DNA of 44,097 nucleotides from DATIHQ01 sp035480535 (GCA_035480535.1 DATIHQ010000054.1:1-44097); one strand, 5' to 3'. Shown: positions 23,594 through 32,294, numbered from the stretch's first letter. A program made the numbers and translations. Notes: generated from the letters alone by a model not told the origin.

Positions 23594-24316
23594 ATGCATC
23601 TCATCATGGGAGTTCATGCCATCCGCGAGCTTCTCACGCACGCGCCGGAGCGCCTCCTACGCCTATTCACTTCGCGCAAAAGCCATCCAGACATCCTCAA
23701 AGCCTGCGAGAAGCAAAATATCCCCATCTCCTTCGTCTCCGAGCAAGAACTCTCAAAGATGGTCGATTCAGATTCCCATCAATCGCTCGTCGCGCAAGTA
23801 AAACCGCGCCATTTTCTCGATGTGAAAGAGTTTCTCCAACACATCGCCGACAAAGAAACAGCCTTCATTCTCATGCTGGATCAAATTTTCGATCCCCAAA
23901 ACTTTGGAGCCATTCTCCGCTCCGCCGAATGCTTTGGCGTCGATGGCGTCATCTGGTCGAAAAACCGGGGCGCCGACCTCACACCCGTCGTCGCAAAGGC
24001 CAGTTCGGGGGCCAGCGAGCTTCTTCCCCTCATCCGCGTGTCCAACCTCGCCGACTCCATCGATAAATTTCAGAAGGAAGGATTTGAAGTAGTCACGGCC
24101 CTCCTCGATCCCACCTCGCAAAGCGCCTTTCAATTTACCTTTGCGCCGAAAACCGTTCTCATCGTCGGTTCAGAAGGGGAGGGGATACAGCCGCTACTCC
24201 AGAAGAAAGCCGATCGCTCCATCTATATCCCGATGCAGGGCAAAATCCAATCGCTCAACGTGGCCCAGGCGACGGCAGTTTTATTATCACTGAAGATAAA
24301 AGCAGAGAATGGATGA
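23594..24316 (+). CDS. rlmB: SpoU-family rRNA 2'-O-methyltransferase (RlmB/TrmH-like)
   Basis: A 240-aa SPOUT methyltransferase, normally acting on 23S rRNA G2251. It begins with the substrate-binding domain (IMGVHAIRELL). The knot domain shows the three family motifs: LDQIFDPQNFGAILRSAECF, then VLIVGSEGEGI and IPMQGKIQSLNVAQATAV. In RlmB the last motif is usually SLNVS-x-A; here Ala-Gln replaces part of it, leaving RlmB versus another SpoU member unsettled. It starts 1 nt after the barrel gene. Confidence 0.87.
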   Translation: MHLIMGVHAIRELLTHAPERLLRLFTSRKSHPDILKACEKQNIPISFVSEQELSKMVDSDSHQSLVAQVKPRHFLDVKEFLQHIADKETAFILMLDQIFDPQNFGAILRSAECFGVDGVIWSKNRGADLTPVVAKASSGASELLPLIRVSNLADSIDKFQKEGFEVVTALLDPTSQSAFQFTFAPKTVLIVGSEGEGIQPLLQKKADRSIYIPMQGKIQSLNVAQATAVLLSLKIKAENG

Positions 24317-24319
24317 TCT

Positions 24320-24646
24320 ATGGCGTTTCCCATCCGAAGAGAGTCCCCACTTCCTGGCCTTGTTTTTTTAGGAGCCGGTGTGGGAACCATGGCTTCCTTT
24401 TTTGCAGGAATGGCAAGGGAAGAGTGGGAAGAGCAATCCACTAGAATCAACAAGGTGGTGATTGGAATGATCCTTGGCTTTGTCGGTGGGGGAACTGGCG
24501 GGGCTTTTGTGGGCGCCATAAGGCATGCTATTTGGGGCGCAAGGGATATTGCCTTGTTCTGGTTTACCCCAGATGTGGTGAGTCAGGTGGTTACTGTTTC
24601 TTTGGCCTCTATAACAGGCATTGGATTTGTACGGCTTGTGAATTAA
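24320..24646 (+). CDS. Small membrane protein, unknown
   Basis: A 108-aa protein with hydrophobic segments near residues 12-30, 45-68 and 82-103, rich in glycine (GFVGGGTGGAFVGA). The paired, closely spaced hydrophobic segments recall Inc-like inclusion membrane proteins, but could equally be an ordinary inner-membrane protein. The start is 3 nt after RlmB, with no strong ribosome site (GGATGATCT), which suggests coupling. It is convergent with the following gene. I do not recognise a family. Confidence 0.45.
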   Translation: MAFPIRRESPLPGLVFLGAGVGTMASFFAGMAREEWEEQSTRINKVVIGMILGFVGGGTGGAFVGAIRHAIWGARDIALFWFTPDVVSQVVTVSLASITGIGFVRLVN

Positions 24647-24655
24647 GCTTCTTCT

Positions 24656-25189
24656 TCAGAACTTCCCTTGGGTTTGCGTAAGAATTTGCCGCACGGCTTT
24701 CCAGTTAGGGGAGGGGATTTGCTCAAAGAGGGCCGCAATGATTGCGGGGGTCCAATCGACTTCTTTGGAATAAAGCATGAGAGCGCCCCACGAGGTAAAG
24801 CCAAAACCGGCTATCTCGCAGGAAGTCTCTTTTGCAATTTCCTCGAGAAAACAGCGCTCAATCACTTGGAGCATTTCGTAGGCAATGGGGGCGTCGAGAG
24901 GTTCGGGGATCTGCTGGCTATAGCTGAGAAGCTCGCTGCGGGCATTGCGGAAGATCTGGTCGAGATGGCCAAGTCCCCTGGCAGAAGATTCGAGCGTGTC
25001 GCGCCCAGATGCTTGCAGGAGGATGTGAATCTGTATCCACGCGCCCAGGCCTTCCATCGCCTCTTTTAGACGCGCCGAAATCGCGGCCAATTCCTCCGAG
25101 AGAGTTTGGCCCGCTTGCCGCTCTCTTTGGTCATAGGACTGGCTTACAGCCGTAACAAGGTTTGTAGCAGTGATTCGAAAGGTACTCAT
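24656..25189 (-). CDS. Hypothetical helical protein (177 aa)
   Basis: I do not recognise this protein. It appears all-helical and soluble, with heptad-like stretches at residues 20-60 (LSEELAAISARLKEAMEGL) and a patch near the middle with Cys and Trp. No signal peptide. The gene lies between the small membrane protein and the 99-aa acidic protein, both sharing no clear family. The region just upstream of ATG 25189 does not show a strong ribosome site. Confidence 0.55.
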   Translation of the reverse strand: MSTFRITATNLVTAVSQSYDQRERQAGQTLSEELAAISARLKEAMEGLGAWIQIHILLQASGRDTLESSARGLGHLDQIFRNARSELLSYSQQIPEPLDAPIAYEMLQVIERCFLEEIAKETSCEIAGFGFTSWGALMLYSKEVDWTPAIIAALFEQIPSPNWKAVRQILTQTQGKF

Positions 25190-25241
25190 CCCTCTATTAT
25201 ACCAAAAAAATCATTCGGGATCAACAGAATTAAACTATTTA

Positions 25242-25541
25242 TTATAAATGACTTATGGTTGGCCAGGGGAGGGAGACGTTGCTGCGCCCATGGCGGGAAA
25301 GCCAATTGGAGACATCGATTTCCAGGGTTTTTCCTCTGGTAATGACCTCCTCAAGCTCATCCCAATTATTGGCGATTGAGGCCTCATCGATTAGGGCCAG
25401 AAGTTCATTATAATAAGCATCCTCCTCATCGATCATCCCTTCTTCAATGCATCGGACAAGGCTCAGCCGAATGGCCTCGAGGTTCTCGACCGTATCTTCC
25501 TTTGCATTGAGAAATAGGAGCTTATTGGGATCTTTGGCCAT
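25242..25541 (-). CDS. Small acidic hypothetical protein (99 aa)
   Basis: A soluble helical acidic protein (VENLEAIRLSLVRCIEEGMIDEEDAYYNEL). Two starts compete: TTG 25562 and ATG 25541 (MAKDPNKLL). I take 25541, whose upstream GTGGGG is a close-spaced ribosome site. It diverges from the effector-like gene at 25662. The spacer of about 120 bp is AT-rich and holds a promoter for that gene. No family is recognised; regulation or chaperone roles could be imagined from size and charge only. Confidence 0.5.
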   Translation of the reverse strand: MAKDPNKLLFLNAKEDTVENLEAIRLSLVRCIEEGMIDEEDAYYNELLALIDEASIANNWDELEEVITRGKTLEIDVSNWLSRHGRSNVSLPWPTISHL

Positions 25542-25595
25542 ACCCCACGCATACCTATTCAAATATTTTATAGCGACAATAAATATTTTTAATAA

Positions 25596-25624
25596 TTAAC
25601 AACAATCTTCAATTGTTATATAAT
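25596..25624 (+). promoter_or_regulatory. Promoter with palindrome in its spacer, for the effector-like region
   Basis: TTAACA (25596-25601), 17-bp spacer, TATAAT (25619-25624). Inside and next to the -35 is an inverted repeat AACAAT-cttca-ATTGTT (25601-25617), a plausible operator. The leader to ATG 25662 is about 30 nt, with GAGG at 25652-25655. Confidence 0.6.
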
Positions 25625-25661
25625 AATATGTAATTTATTAAAAAATTAATTGAGGAATAGT

Positions 25662-26555
25662 ATGACAGTATACCTTAGTTTATCTAAGACTACAGCAGGA
25701 ACCGTTGAGGATCTTTTCAAAGAACACGATCGATTAATAGAAGAGCAGGTAAATGCTACGGGATCGTTAGGTGGCCGCTTAGCTACAATTCAAACCATTC
25801 ATAGTCAATTAGACGCGATCAGAACCCAAAGAAACTTAGATAGAATGGGTTCTACTGAGATCGTTCCGAGCCTTGGCCGACCGATTTTTGAAGGCACAAG
25901 ACAAAACTATATCACCGCAAAAACTAAAACAGAGACTACTTTTCAAGAGGCAATTGAGAAACTAACTGCACAGCTTAAAGCTATCCAGCCTGAACCAGCT
26001 CCACAAAAGACAGGCCCGGTTGTTGATTACAAAGCTGCAATGAAAGAAGGTCATCTTAGAAGACAACGTTCAGTAAAACCTACTGTTATTCCAGGCGCTG
26101 GACTTCCTCCTCTGGAAGAACCCACCCCAACCGAAACACCCCAAACACCTAAACGTTTGCCAGAACTTCCCGCAATTCCAAAAGCTCCACGACGGGGTTG
26201 TTCTCGGAAATGTGCAGTGATCACAACTATGATTGCTTCAGGCCTAGCTGGACTAGGTTATGTCTATCGCAATGCTGTGGTTGAAGCCGTAAAGAATCCA
26301 TCGCAAGCTTTGGCAGATTTGAGAAACCTAGCGACTCAAGGGTATGAAATGCTCCCCGCGATGCCGGAAAATGTGAAAGATATGGCTTCTCAGGGCACGG
26401 CGTTTGTTTTAGATAAATTGAGTACCGCAGTTCAGCCCGCTTTAAATCACCCCTACATCGCCGGTTCTATTGCAGCCGCCCTCCTCGGATTCGCCTACCT
26501 GGGACGCAGAAATGCCCAGGCGCAAATCCCAGCTGAAAAACTAAAAGGACAATAA
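25662..26555 (+). CDS. Proline-rich membrane protein, effector-like (297 aa)
   Basis: The start is ATG 25662 with GAGG six bases upstream. The first 110 residues are helical and polar; about 115-185 is proline-rich and disordered (PLEEPTPTETPQTPKRLPELP). A hydrophobic segment follows (CAVITTMIASGLAGLGYVY, about 190-208) and a second lies near the C-terminus (HPYIAGSIAAALLGFAYLG). Two hydrophobic helices separated by 60-70 residues is not the tight bilobed Inc pattern, yet it would anchor the protein in a membrane. No family is recognised. The next gene starts 3 nt after the stop; both have similar proline-rich linkers and may be one transcription unit. Confidence 0.7.
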   Translation: MTVYLSLSKTTAGTVEDLFKEHDRLIEEQVNATGSLGGRLATIQTIHSQLDAIRTQRNLDRMGSTEIVPSLGRPIFEGTRQNYITAKTKTETTFQEAIEKLTAQLKAIQPEPAPQKTGPVVDYKAAMKEGHLRRQRSVKPTVIPGAGLPPLEEPTPTETPQTPKRLPELPAIPKAPRRGCSRKCAVITTMIASGLAGLGYVYRNAVVEAVKNPSQALADLRNLATQGYEMLPAMPENVKDMASQGTAFVLDKLSTAVQPALNHPYIAGSIAAALLGFAYLGRRNAQAQIPAEKLKGQ

Positions 26556-26558
26556 ACA

Positions 26559-28136
26559 ATGACTACAAAGCCCCTAATGACTTCTGATGCCGTAAATGCA
26601 TTGACGGATGAAGTTGCGCAAATTGGCGCCGATGTTCGGGCTAATAAGTATTACTTCGTCTCTAGAGCTGAAAGTAAATTGAACGCGATCCAAGATCGGG
26701 TCAACTATAAACGACAGAATGCGGAACAGAAGCAAGGAACGTTGTCTGAAAAGCTCGAAGCCGTATTCACTCAATTCCGCGAAGCGGCCGAAATAACAAA
26801 ACGGGCCATTGGCGATCGAAAAGCAGAAAATACTCAGCTGCGCCAAGAGCGCTGCCAACAAATCACTACAGGGCTTACAACTGCTGCAAAATATGCGTTA
26901 GGACCTATTGCAACTGCAGGCTTTGCTTGGTACCAACAAAGTTTATTCCCCGTGTATGCCTATGCTGCTGTCCGATCAATCGGTTATATCGCCGGCAAAC
27001 TACAACCCACTCCACAAAATAACCCTCCTCAACTAGCACCTGCTGCCCCCGCCGCTGATGCCGCTCCACAACAGAAGACAGAACCGGCCGCACAACAGGT
27101 ACCTGCAACTACAACTGCTCCCGCCGCTGTTGAGATCACTCCTCAACAGTCGCCAATTCCACAACCTGCTCTTGCAACACAACCTCTGACCGTGAATCCA
27201 CCAGCCACAGCCCCCGCAGATCATACAAAAGCTCCTTTTAAATATCTTTCGAAACTCCATCCACAATCAAATCGGAAGAGAACCTTCCAGTTTTCTGATA
27301 AGAAACCAACTCCTGTAGTTGCTCCGTCGGCGCCATCTGATGATGATTGTAAAGATGGCCAACCTGCTCCAGCGCCTTCCAAAGCCAGATTTGGTGGGGT
27401 ACAAGTACTCCCTAGTTTTACACCTTCAACATCCACTCGCCCACAAACGAATCCAGCACACTATAAGTTTGAATCTCTAATTCCCGGTGATGTAGTCGCT
27501 ACAACGAATCAATACAAAGTGTATAAAAACAATAGGGGGAAACTCGCTTGCTCTTCGATTGTTGGAAAATGGTTAGTGAGAATGATGGCCCAGAAGAATC
27601 AAATGACACCCAAAGAATTAGATGGATGCATAATAGACGGTGTTGAAATGCATTCTGAGCTAAATGGAACTAAAGATTTACCTCCTGTTTGGCCAACAGT
27701 TCAAAAAAAGCTCTCTCTTAAATCATCTGCGAATGAAAGAAAAGCCATGATTGATCGCCCTTATAAGAATGATGAGGGATATGAACCCTTACCGATAAAT
27801 ATTCTTGAAGGCATCGTTAAACCTTTCCGTTCCAAACCTCTTGTTTACATCTCCTTGGTCATCAGTGGGGGAGGGAAGGTAGCTCAAACTTTTGGTTTAG
27901 TGGCTGAAAAAGATAAAGAGGGGGATTTCACTTTTAAATTCTTCAATTCTCATGGAACAGACTCATCCAGAAATGAAATGGATGGAAGGGAAGACCAACC
28001 TGCGCGCGTAAATTATTTCACTAAAGAAGGCAGATCTTTCTATCCTGAATTCCGTGCCCATCTGGCGAATCTGATTGGCGCTCTTAGTTCAACAGATAAG
28101 ATGATCACCATCGAAACCTACGAAGTCACACTCTAG
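26559..28136 (+). CDS. Effector-like protein, proline-rich with cysteine-protease-like C-terminus (copy 1)
   Basis: A 525-aa protein. Residues 1-110 are helical; 110-145 hydrophobic (LGPIATAGFAWYQQSLFPVY); 146-300 Pro/Ala/Gln-rich linker. The C-terminal domain (about 305-525) aligns by eye with those of the next two genes. TNQYK (Q318) and GKLACSSIVGKWLV (C331) match the oxyanion Gln and nucleophile Cys position of copy 3. The late motif is FFNSHGTD, N463-S464-H465, in place of the Asp-Ser-His of copy 3. His is kept and Asp changed to Asn. I infer a papain-like protease or deubiquitinase fold, possibly weakened. The stop codon TAG is partly supplied by the terminal repeat of the element that follows. 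Confidence 0.7.
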   Translation: MTTKPLMTSDAVNALTDEVAQIGADVRANKYYFVSRAESKLNAIQDRVNYKRQNAEQKQGTLSEKLEAVFTQFREAAEITKRAIGDRKAENTQLRQERCQQITTGLTTAAKYALGPIATAGFAWYQQSLFPVYAYAAVRSIGYIAGKLQPTPQNNPPQLAPAAPAADAAPQQKTEPAAQQVPATTTAPAAVEITPQQSPIPQPALATQPLTVNPPATAPADHTKAPFKYLSKLHPQSNRKRTFQFSDKKPTPVVAPSAPSDDDCKDGQPAPAPSKARFGGVQVLPSFTPSTSTRPQTNPAHYKFESLIPGDVVATTNQYKVYKNNRGKLACSSIVGKWLVRMMAQKNQMTPKELDGCIIDGVEMHSELNGTKDLPPVWPTVQKKLSLKSSANERKAMIDRPYKNDEGYEPLPINILEGIVKPFRSKPLVYISLVISGGGKVAQTFGLVAEKDKEGDFTFKFFNSHGTDSSRNEMDGREDQPARVNYFTKEGRSFYPEFRAHLANLIGALSSTDKMITIETYEVTL

Positions 28137-28303
28137 AACCAGTTGCAAAACCCCAATTTCAGCCCAAATCCGCGCTTTTGCCGCCGGGTTCGGTCCCGGC
28201 GCAAATTGCCTATGGCTCTTCAGATATGTCAATTTGCGCCGAGCGCGAACCGGCACCAAAATCATCGAATTTGTGCAAGAAAGCGAGTTTTGCAACTGGT
28301 TCT
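28135..28303. repeat. 169-bp MITE-like element with 17-bp terminal inverted repeats
   Basis: AGAACCAGTTGCAAAAC (28135-28151) is the exact inverse of GTTTTGCAACTGGTTCT (28287-28303). Inside, GCGCAAATTG (28199-28208) pairs with CAATTTGCGC (28230-28239), and GC-rich arms outside that pair further, so the whole unit could fold as a hairpin. There is no ORF. The left end overlaps the stop codon of the upstream gene; TTGCAA in the right repeat (28290-28295) may act as a -35 for the next gene (TTTAAT 18 bp on). Confidence 0.75.
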
Positions 28304-28372
28304 CTAAGCGATTTTTAATGCAAAAAATTCCCGTTATGTAGACAATATCGCTCCGTTTTAAGGAGTATACAT

Positions 28373-30763
28373 ATGTCTGCTGTTCGCGCTGCTCAAGCCA
28401 CTCAACCACATCTCTCCGATGAGAGAATTGATACAAAAAAAAGCTGCACACAAAGACTACGCGATTTAGTTAGCGCAATTCGAACTGCGATCGCGAATCT
28501 CTTCAAGACAATCTTCCCTTGTTTCTTTAAGAAATCTCCCACACCCCAAAAACCAACATCTCCTCCAGCTACCGCCAAACCTACGAACGAAACAACTCCA
28601 CCAATTCCTCCATCTCTAAAACCACTTCCTGGTGCAGGGACTAAGCTTCCATCCGCTCCAAGTCCGCTTCCTGCTGGCACAAAATCAACGCTTCCTGCTG
28701 CCGCAAAGACAACACCTTCTGCTGCGCTTCCACTTCGAGCTAGTGCCGGCCTGCCGCCGGCAGCTCATCCCGCTCCCATTAAAGTGCCTGTTCTACCTCC
28801 GGCGCTATTTGTTTCAGGTCCAAAAACCCCAGCTGCAGCCCCCGCCATACATTTCCCTCCGCCAAGTGCCGCGGTAAAATCAATGGTTCCATCGGCTTTC
28901 ATTGCGGGACATGCCCCGCTTCCAATTCCAAGTGCTGCTATAAAACCAACAGTTCCAGCTCCAATAGCTCTTCCGTCACTACCTCCAAGTGCGTTATCTC
29001 CAACGACCGGATTTTTATCTCTACCACCACCTCCAGTTCCAACTCCAATTGCCACACGCCCAGCTTCGCCACCGCTTCCAACTGCTGTAGCAAAACCACC
29101 AGTTCCAACTCCAACTGCCTCGCGCCCAGCTTCGCCGCCATTTCCAACTGCTGTGGCAACACTACCAGCCCCAATTCCAATTGCCTCGCGCCCAGCTTCG
29201 CCACCTCTAATTGCTCTAGCAGAGGCAACGCCTCCAACAACTTCAGCAGACCCAGCCGAGCCTTTAACTCTGCCGCCAATGGCTTCTCTAAATGTTGTAG
29301 TAACCCTAGCGGATACACAACCTGTTCCGCTGACGCCTAGTCCAGTAAATCGAGGTTTTTTAGCTGCACCCATTGCAAATCGGCCTCCTTCACCTAGAAC
29401 ACTATCTGGAAATATGACTCCCGCAGCTGCGACGGCCATTCTCAATGGACTTACTGACATAGGCAGGATCGTGTCACCGGAATTGTTAATAGTCCCTAGC
29501 TCGCCGCAATCAAATGGCCATGACGCTAGCCCCCTTTGGGGGGGAGGGTCTCCTTCCAGTGGTTCTTCAATCGGGTCACCTCCAACTGATGGAGATTCAA
29601 CCTTACCATCGACACAAAGTGATGAGTCCCTTCCCGACTTAGTTCTTCTAGAGAGACCTTTATTATTAATACGGGATCAGAGTTGTGATTCCTTTAGTTC
29701 CGCTCCTGATGGGAATCTTGAGAAGTCTTTGAGTATGATTCCTGAAGCAGCCAATTCGTCTCTTTCTCTAGCAGCCATGTCAAGTGAGTCTCCAAAGGAA
29801 AGTGGGATTGCTTCTTCAAATGGCGTAACCTCTCATGAACATGGAGCTGGAACAAATGGCAAAAAAAGCGAAAACCCTGAAAGCGCCCCTCCTACACTGG
29901 ATCTTTCAATGGCTGGCAATTCTTTGAGTCCAAGTGAAGTGGCATGGGGAAAGGATACACAAGAAGATATTGCGAAAGCTCTAGCAAATCACCCCGAGTG
30001 GGCGCAAGAAATAAAGGGCAAACAAAAGGCTGACTCCTCTGTCGAAAAAAAACAACAAGAAGTCAAGTCGCCAGTGCTGAGACCTCCTACGCCTGGCGAA
30101 GTTGTGGTGGGAACCCAAAGATTACAGCAATGTTCTCCAACAGCGCGCAAATTGCTCTTGTTGCATATGATTTCCACTCTATGGCCAAACATTCGACAGG
30201 GAGGAAAAATAACTTCAGGAATATTAAATGATAATTTACCAGACCTAAATGTGTTGAAAGATTCAATTACCTCTGGAATAAAAAACTTAGAAGATCTTGT
30301 GGCGCCTTTCAATTTAGAAATTGTGAAAATGCCCAAAGGGTGTGGCGACTTCTTTAAACCCCTTCGTCCCAATCTCTGTTTTCCAACTCTCGATAATGAA
30401 GAGGCGCTGTCCTCAAAACAGATCAAGGCAGCCAGAAAAGGTCAAAAACCCACTGGAAATCTCTACAGAACTAGGGTCTCAGGAATAGTAAGTGCCATGC
30501 ATGCCAAAGGACAAACCCTCCCGCACCAGATGATTGCCGGATTGCTTTTCAAAGGTCCTTTGAAAACTCCAACAACTTATGGATTCGTTTTCCAGGCAGG
30601 GAAATTTCATCTGATTGATTTGAAAAATGGATACATATCAATTCATAAATTTGACGGGGAGGGGACATTTACAAATCATTTTATGCATATAGAACCAATC
30701 CCTCTGAAAGATCGGAAGAGCAGATGTTGGATGGCGCCGTTATCATTAGTAGAATCTAAGTAA
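28373..30763 (+). CDS. Effector-like protein, very proline-rich, protease-like C-terminus (copy 2, degenerate)
   Basis: A 796-aa protein; AAGGAG seven bases before ATG 28373. Residues 28-54 form a basic amphipathic helix ending PCFFKK, a possible membrane or palmitoylation site. Residues 55-330 are a long Pro/Ala-rich chain with near-repeats (PTPIATRPASPPLPTAVAK and variants) that resemble extended linkers. Residues 330-560 are Ser-rich and polar. The last 230 residues match copies 1 and 3: TQRLQQCSPTARKLLLLHM (Q582, C587), HQMIAGLLFKGPLKTPTTYG, then FHLIDLKNGYIS. Here D749 is kept, but Lys751 stands where His is expected, so catalysis looks lost. It may act as a binder or adaptor. Confidence 0.7.
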   Translation: MSAVRAAQATQPHLSDERIDTKKSCTQRLRDLVSAIRTAIANLFKTIFPCFFKKSPTPQKPTSPPATAKPTNETTPPIPPSLKPLPGAGTKLPSAPSPLPAGTKSTLPAAAKTTPSAALPLRASAGLPPAAHPAPIKVPVLPPALFVSGPKTPAAAPAIHFPPPSAAVKSMVPSAFIAGHAPLPIPSAAIKPTVPAPIALPSLPPSALSPTTGFLSLPPPPVPTPIATRPASPPLPTAVAKPPVPTPTASRPASPPFPTAVATLPAPIPIASRPASPPLIALAEATPPTTSADPAEPLTLPPMASLNVVVTLADTQPVPLTPSPVNRGFLAAPIANRPPSPRTLSGNMTPAAATAILNGLTDIGRIVSPELLIVPSSPQSNGHDASPLWGGGSPSSGSSIGSPPTDGDSTLPSTQSDESLPDLVLLERPLLLIRDQSCDSFSSAPDGNLEKSLSMIPEAANSSLSLAAMSSESPKESGIASSNGVTSHEHGAGTNGKKSENPESAPPTLDLSMAGNSLSPSEVAWGKDTQEDIAKALANHPEWAQEIKGKQKADSSVEKKQQEVKSPVLRPPTPGEVVVGTQRLQQCSPTARKLLLLHMISTLWPNIRQGGKITSGILNDNLPDLNVLKDSITSGIKNLEDLVAPFNLEIVKMPKGCGDFFKPLRPNLCFPTLDNEEALSSKQIKAARKGQKPTGNLYRTRVSGIVSAMHAKGQTLPHQMIAGLLFKGPLKTPTTYGFVFQAGKFHLIDLKNGYISIHKFDGEGTFTNHFMHIEPIPLKDRKSRCWMAPLSLVESK

Positions 30764-30771
30764 GGTCATAG

Positions 30772-32253
30772 ATGGGAACTCTAGCGAATATTCATGCTCG
30801 ATCGACGCAGTTGATCCCAGATTTCTCCCTTGCAATGCCGCAAGATGAAGGGGATATCGATGCATTAGCCACCGAACTAGCTCCCTTTGAACAAGATTCT
30901 ACTCTGTCACAGGATCAAATAGTTCTTGTGAGCAGAATTCAACAGGAACTAGAACAAGCGCGGTCCTTCTTTCGAGTGAATGCAACGCCGGCCCCTGTGC
31001 AAACTCGGCAGGTGCAGCCCAATCCAGAACGAAAAGGGCTCTGCGCTCGAATTTGGGCAGTGGTCATTCGGATCTTAACAAGGCTTAAAGAACTGATCTG
31101 CTGCAGGAGAAATCAGACGCCAGAAAGTAGGCCAAGCCGCCAAACGCCCACATATCAGGCACGCCCCATCCAGCAACAACGACAGGTTCCTGCAAATAGG
31201 GGAGGGGGGCAGCCTCAAAGACAGCCGCCGCCTCAGCAACAACTGCCGCCTCGAAGAGCACCGGCCGCAGACTCTGTTCCAGCGCCGCTGCCTTATAGAA
31301 CCGAACAACTCTTACCCGCCGACCCACGATTCGCAAGAACGCCTCCCGCTGCTAATCCGCTACCTATTCCACTTCCGCCACCGCCAGCTAGACTCACAGA
31401 AGCTATTTTTGCGGCTCCTGCGGCCCCACCGCCAGAACTCGCCACGCTCCCACCGCCGCCGCCAGCTCCAATGCCTTTAGCAGCGCCGCCGCCGCTAGCC
31501 CCAGAGCCTTCAGCTGCGCCCCGGCCGCTAGCTCCTCTCTTCTGTTACATGGATTGGAGACCTATCCTAGACACCCTTCCGATCCTGACGCCAGAGGCAA
31601 CACAAACTCGAGGAACATTCACAGGAACAGTGAATCAATTTGGGGCTGGACAGCAACCCGGGGGTGGAAATAATGGCGTTGCCGCCTGTGCTTTTTGTGC
31701 CTTGAATATGCTGCGCCGATTATGGAGTGTCGTTTCAGAGCGGCGTCAATTAGCAGATGAACCCAACACGCGAAACTTTATCGATAGGGTGATCCGAGAG
31801 GGAGTTAAACTCAGGGCTCATTATAAGCAGGGGGAATTGGCTATCAATGAACATGTTTCTGTCGCAGATGCTTGGGAGGCTTATTTCCCTGGGTTATTAT
31901 TTAACGATTTATATGTTGCAACTGCTGATGAGGTAGAAAGCCAGGACAATGGAGCGAGAACGTATCGCAATGAAATCATGAAATTACAAGCACTCAAAAC
32001 TCCGAAAAACATGATTGCTGCGGCGATGATTAAAGGCCCTGAGACACATCTTTTGCTGATCGATCAAGATCGAAAGAATCCCCGTTTTTATCATTTTGAT
32101 TCTCATGGAATCAAGGGAGGTCCTGGATACATTCATGTTTCTTCTACACCGCAGGCTTTTGCGGTTCATTTAACTCAAATTGCGCCTTATGTCCCTGAAG
32201 GAGGTGAAGCAAACCGGCTGCAAATAATGCCCTTCGAATATACTACTACTTAG
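30772..32253 (+). CDS. Effector-like protein with Cys/Asp-Ser-His protease-like domain (copy 3, complete)
   Basis: A 493-aa protein, 8 nt after copy 2. A basic amphipathic helix at 89-113 (CARIWAVVIRILTRLKELIC) ends in CCRR, like copy 2. Residues 115-265 are Pro/Gln/Ala-rich. The C-terminal domain shows NQFGAG (Q289), NNGVAACAFCALNML (C306, C309), KNMIAAAMIKGPETHLLLI and FYHFDSHGIKGG (D443, H445). A Gln, a Cys and a following Asp-x-His is the layout of the herpesvirus tegument-type ubiquitin-specific protease and related papain-like enzymes, where these residues are catalytic. I infer a host-targeted thiol protease or deubiquitinase. This is the only copy of the three with all residues in place. 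A Rev/Yop-like alternative fold cannot be ruled out. Confidence 0.72.
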   Translation: MGTLANIHARSTQLIPDFSLAMPQDEGDIDALATELAPFEQDSTLSQDQIVLVSRIQQELEQARSFFRVNATPAPVQTRQVQPNPERKGLCARIWAVVIRILTRLKELICCRRNQTPESRPSRQTPTYQARPIQQQRQVPANRGGGQPQRQPPPQQQLPPRRAPAADSVPAPLPYRTEQLLPADPRFARTPPAANPLPIPLPPPPARLTEAIFAAPAAPPPELATLPPPPPAPMPLAAPPPLAPEPSAAPRPLAPLFCYMDWRPILDTLPILTPEATQTRGTFTGTVNQFGAGQQPGGGNNGVAACAFCALNMLRRLWSVVSERRQLADEPNTRNFIDRVIREGVKLRAHYKQGELAINEHVSVADAWEAYFPGLLFNDLYVATADEVESQDNGARTYRNEIMKLQALKTPKNMIAAAMIKGPETHLLLIDQDRKNPRFYHFDSHGIKGGPGYIHVSSTPQAFAVHLTQIAPYVPEGGEANRLQIMPFEYTTT

Positions 32254-32279
32254 GGAAAATCTTTTTTGACATTTTCCCT
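32252..32279. terminator. Hairpin overlapping the -35 of the next gene
   Basis: AGGGAAAAT (32252-32260) pairs with ATTTTCCCT (32271-32279) around a 10-nt loop CTTTTTTGAC. It starts at the stop codon of copy 3. There is no T tract after the stem. The loop and right arm contain TTGACA (32266-32271), the -35 of the promoter for the next gene. Confidence 0.4.
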
Positions 32280-32294
32280 GTTTCAGGTTAAATA
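32266..32294 (+). promoter_or_regulatory. Promoter of the hydrolase-fold gene, possible leaderless start
   Basis: TTGACA (32266-32271), 17-bp spacer, TAAATA (32289-32294). Transcription would begin about 32301, and the ATG is at 32303. No ribosome site precedes this ATG, so the message may be leaderless. Confidence 0.45.

Noticed and set aside
28765..29460. Gly/Ala-rich minus-strand frame of 231 codons
   Set aside because: It is the mirror of the proline-rich linker of the 28373 gene; low-complexity codons keep the opposite strand open.
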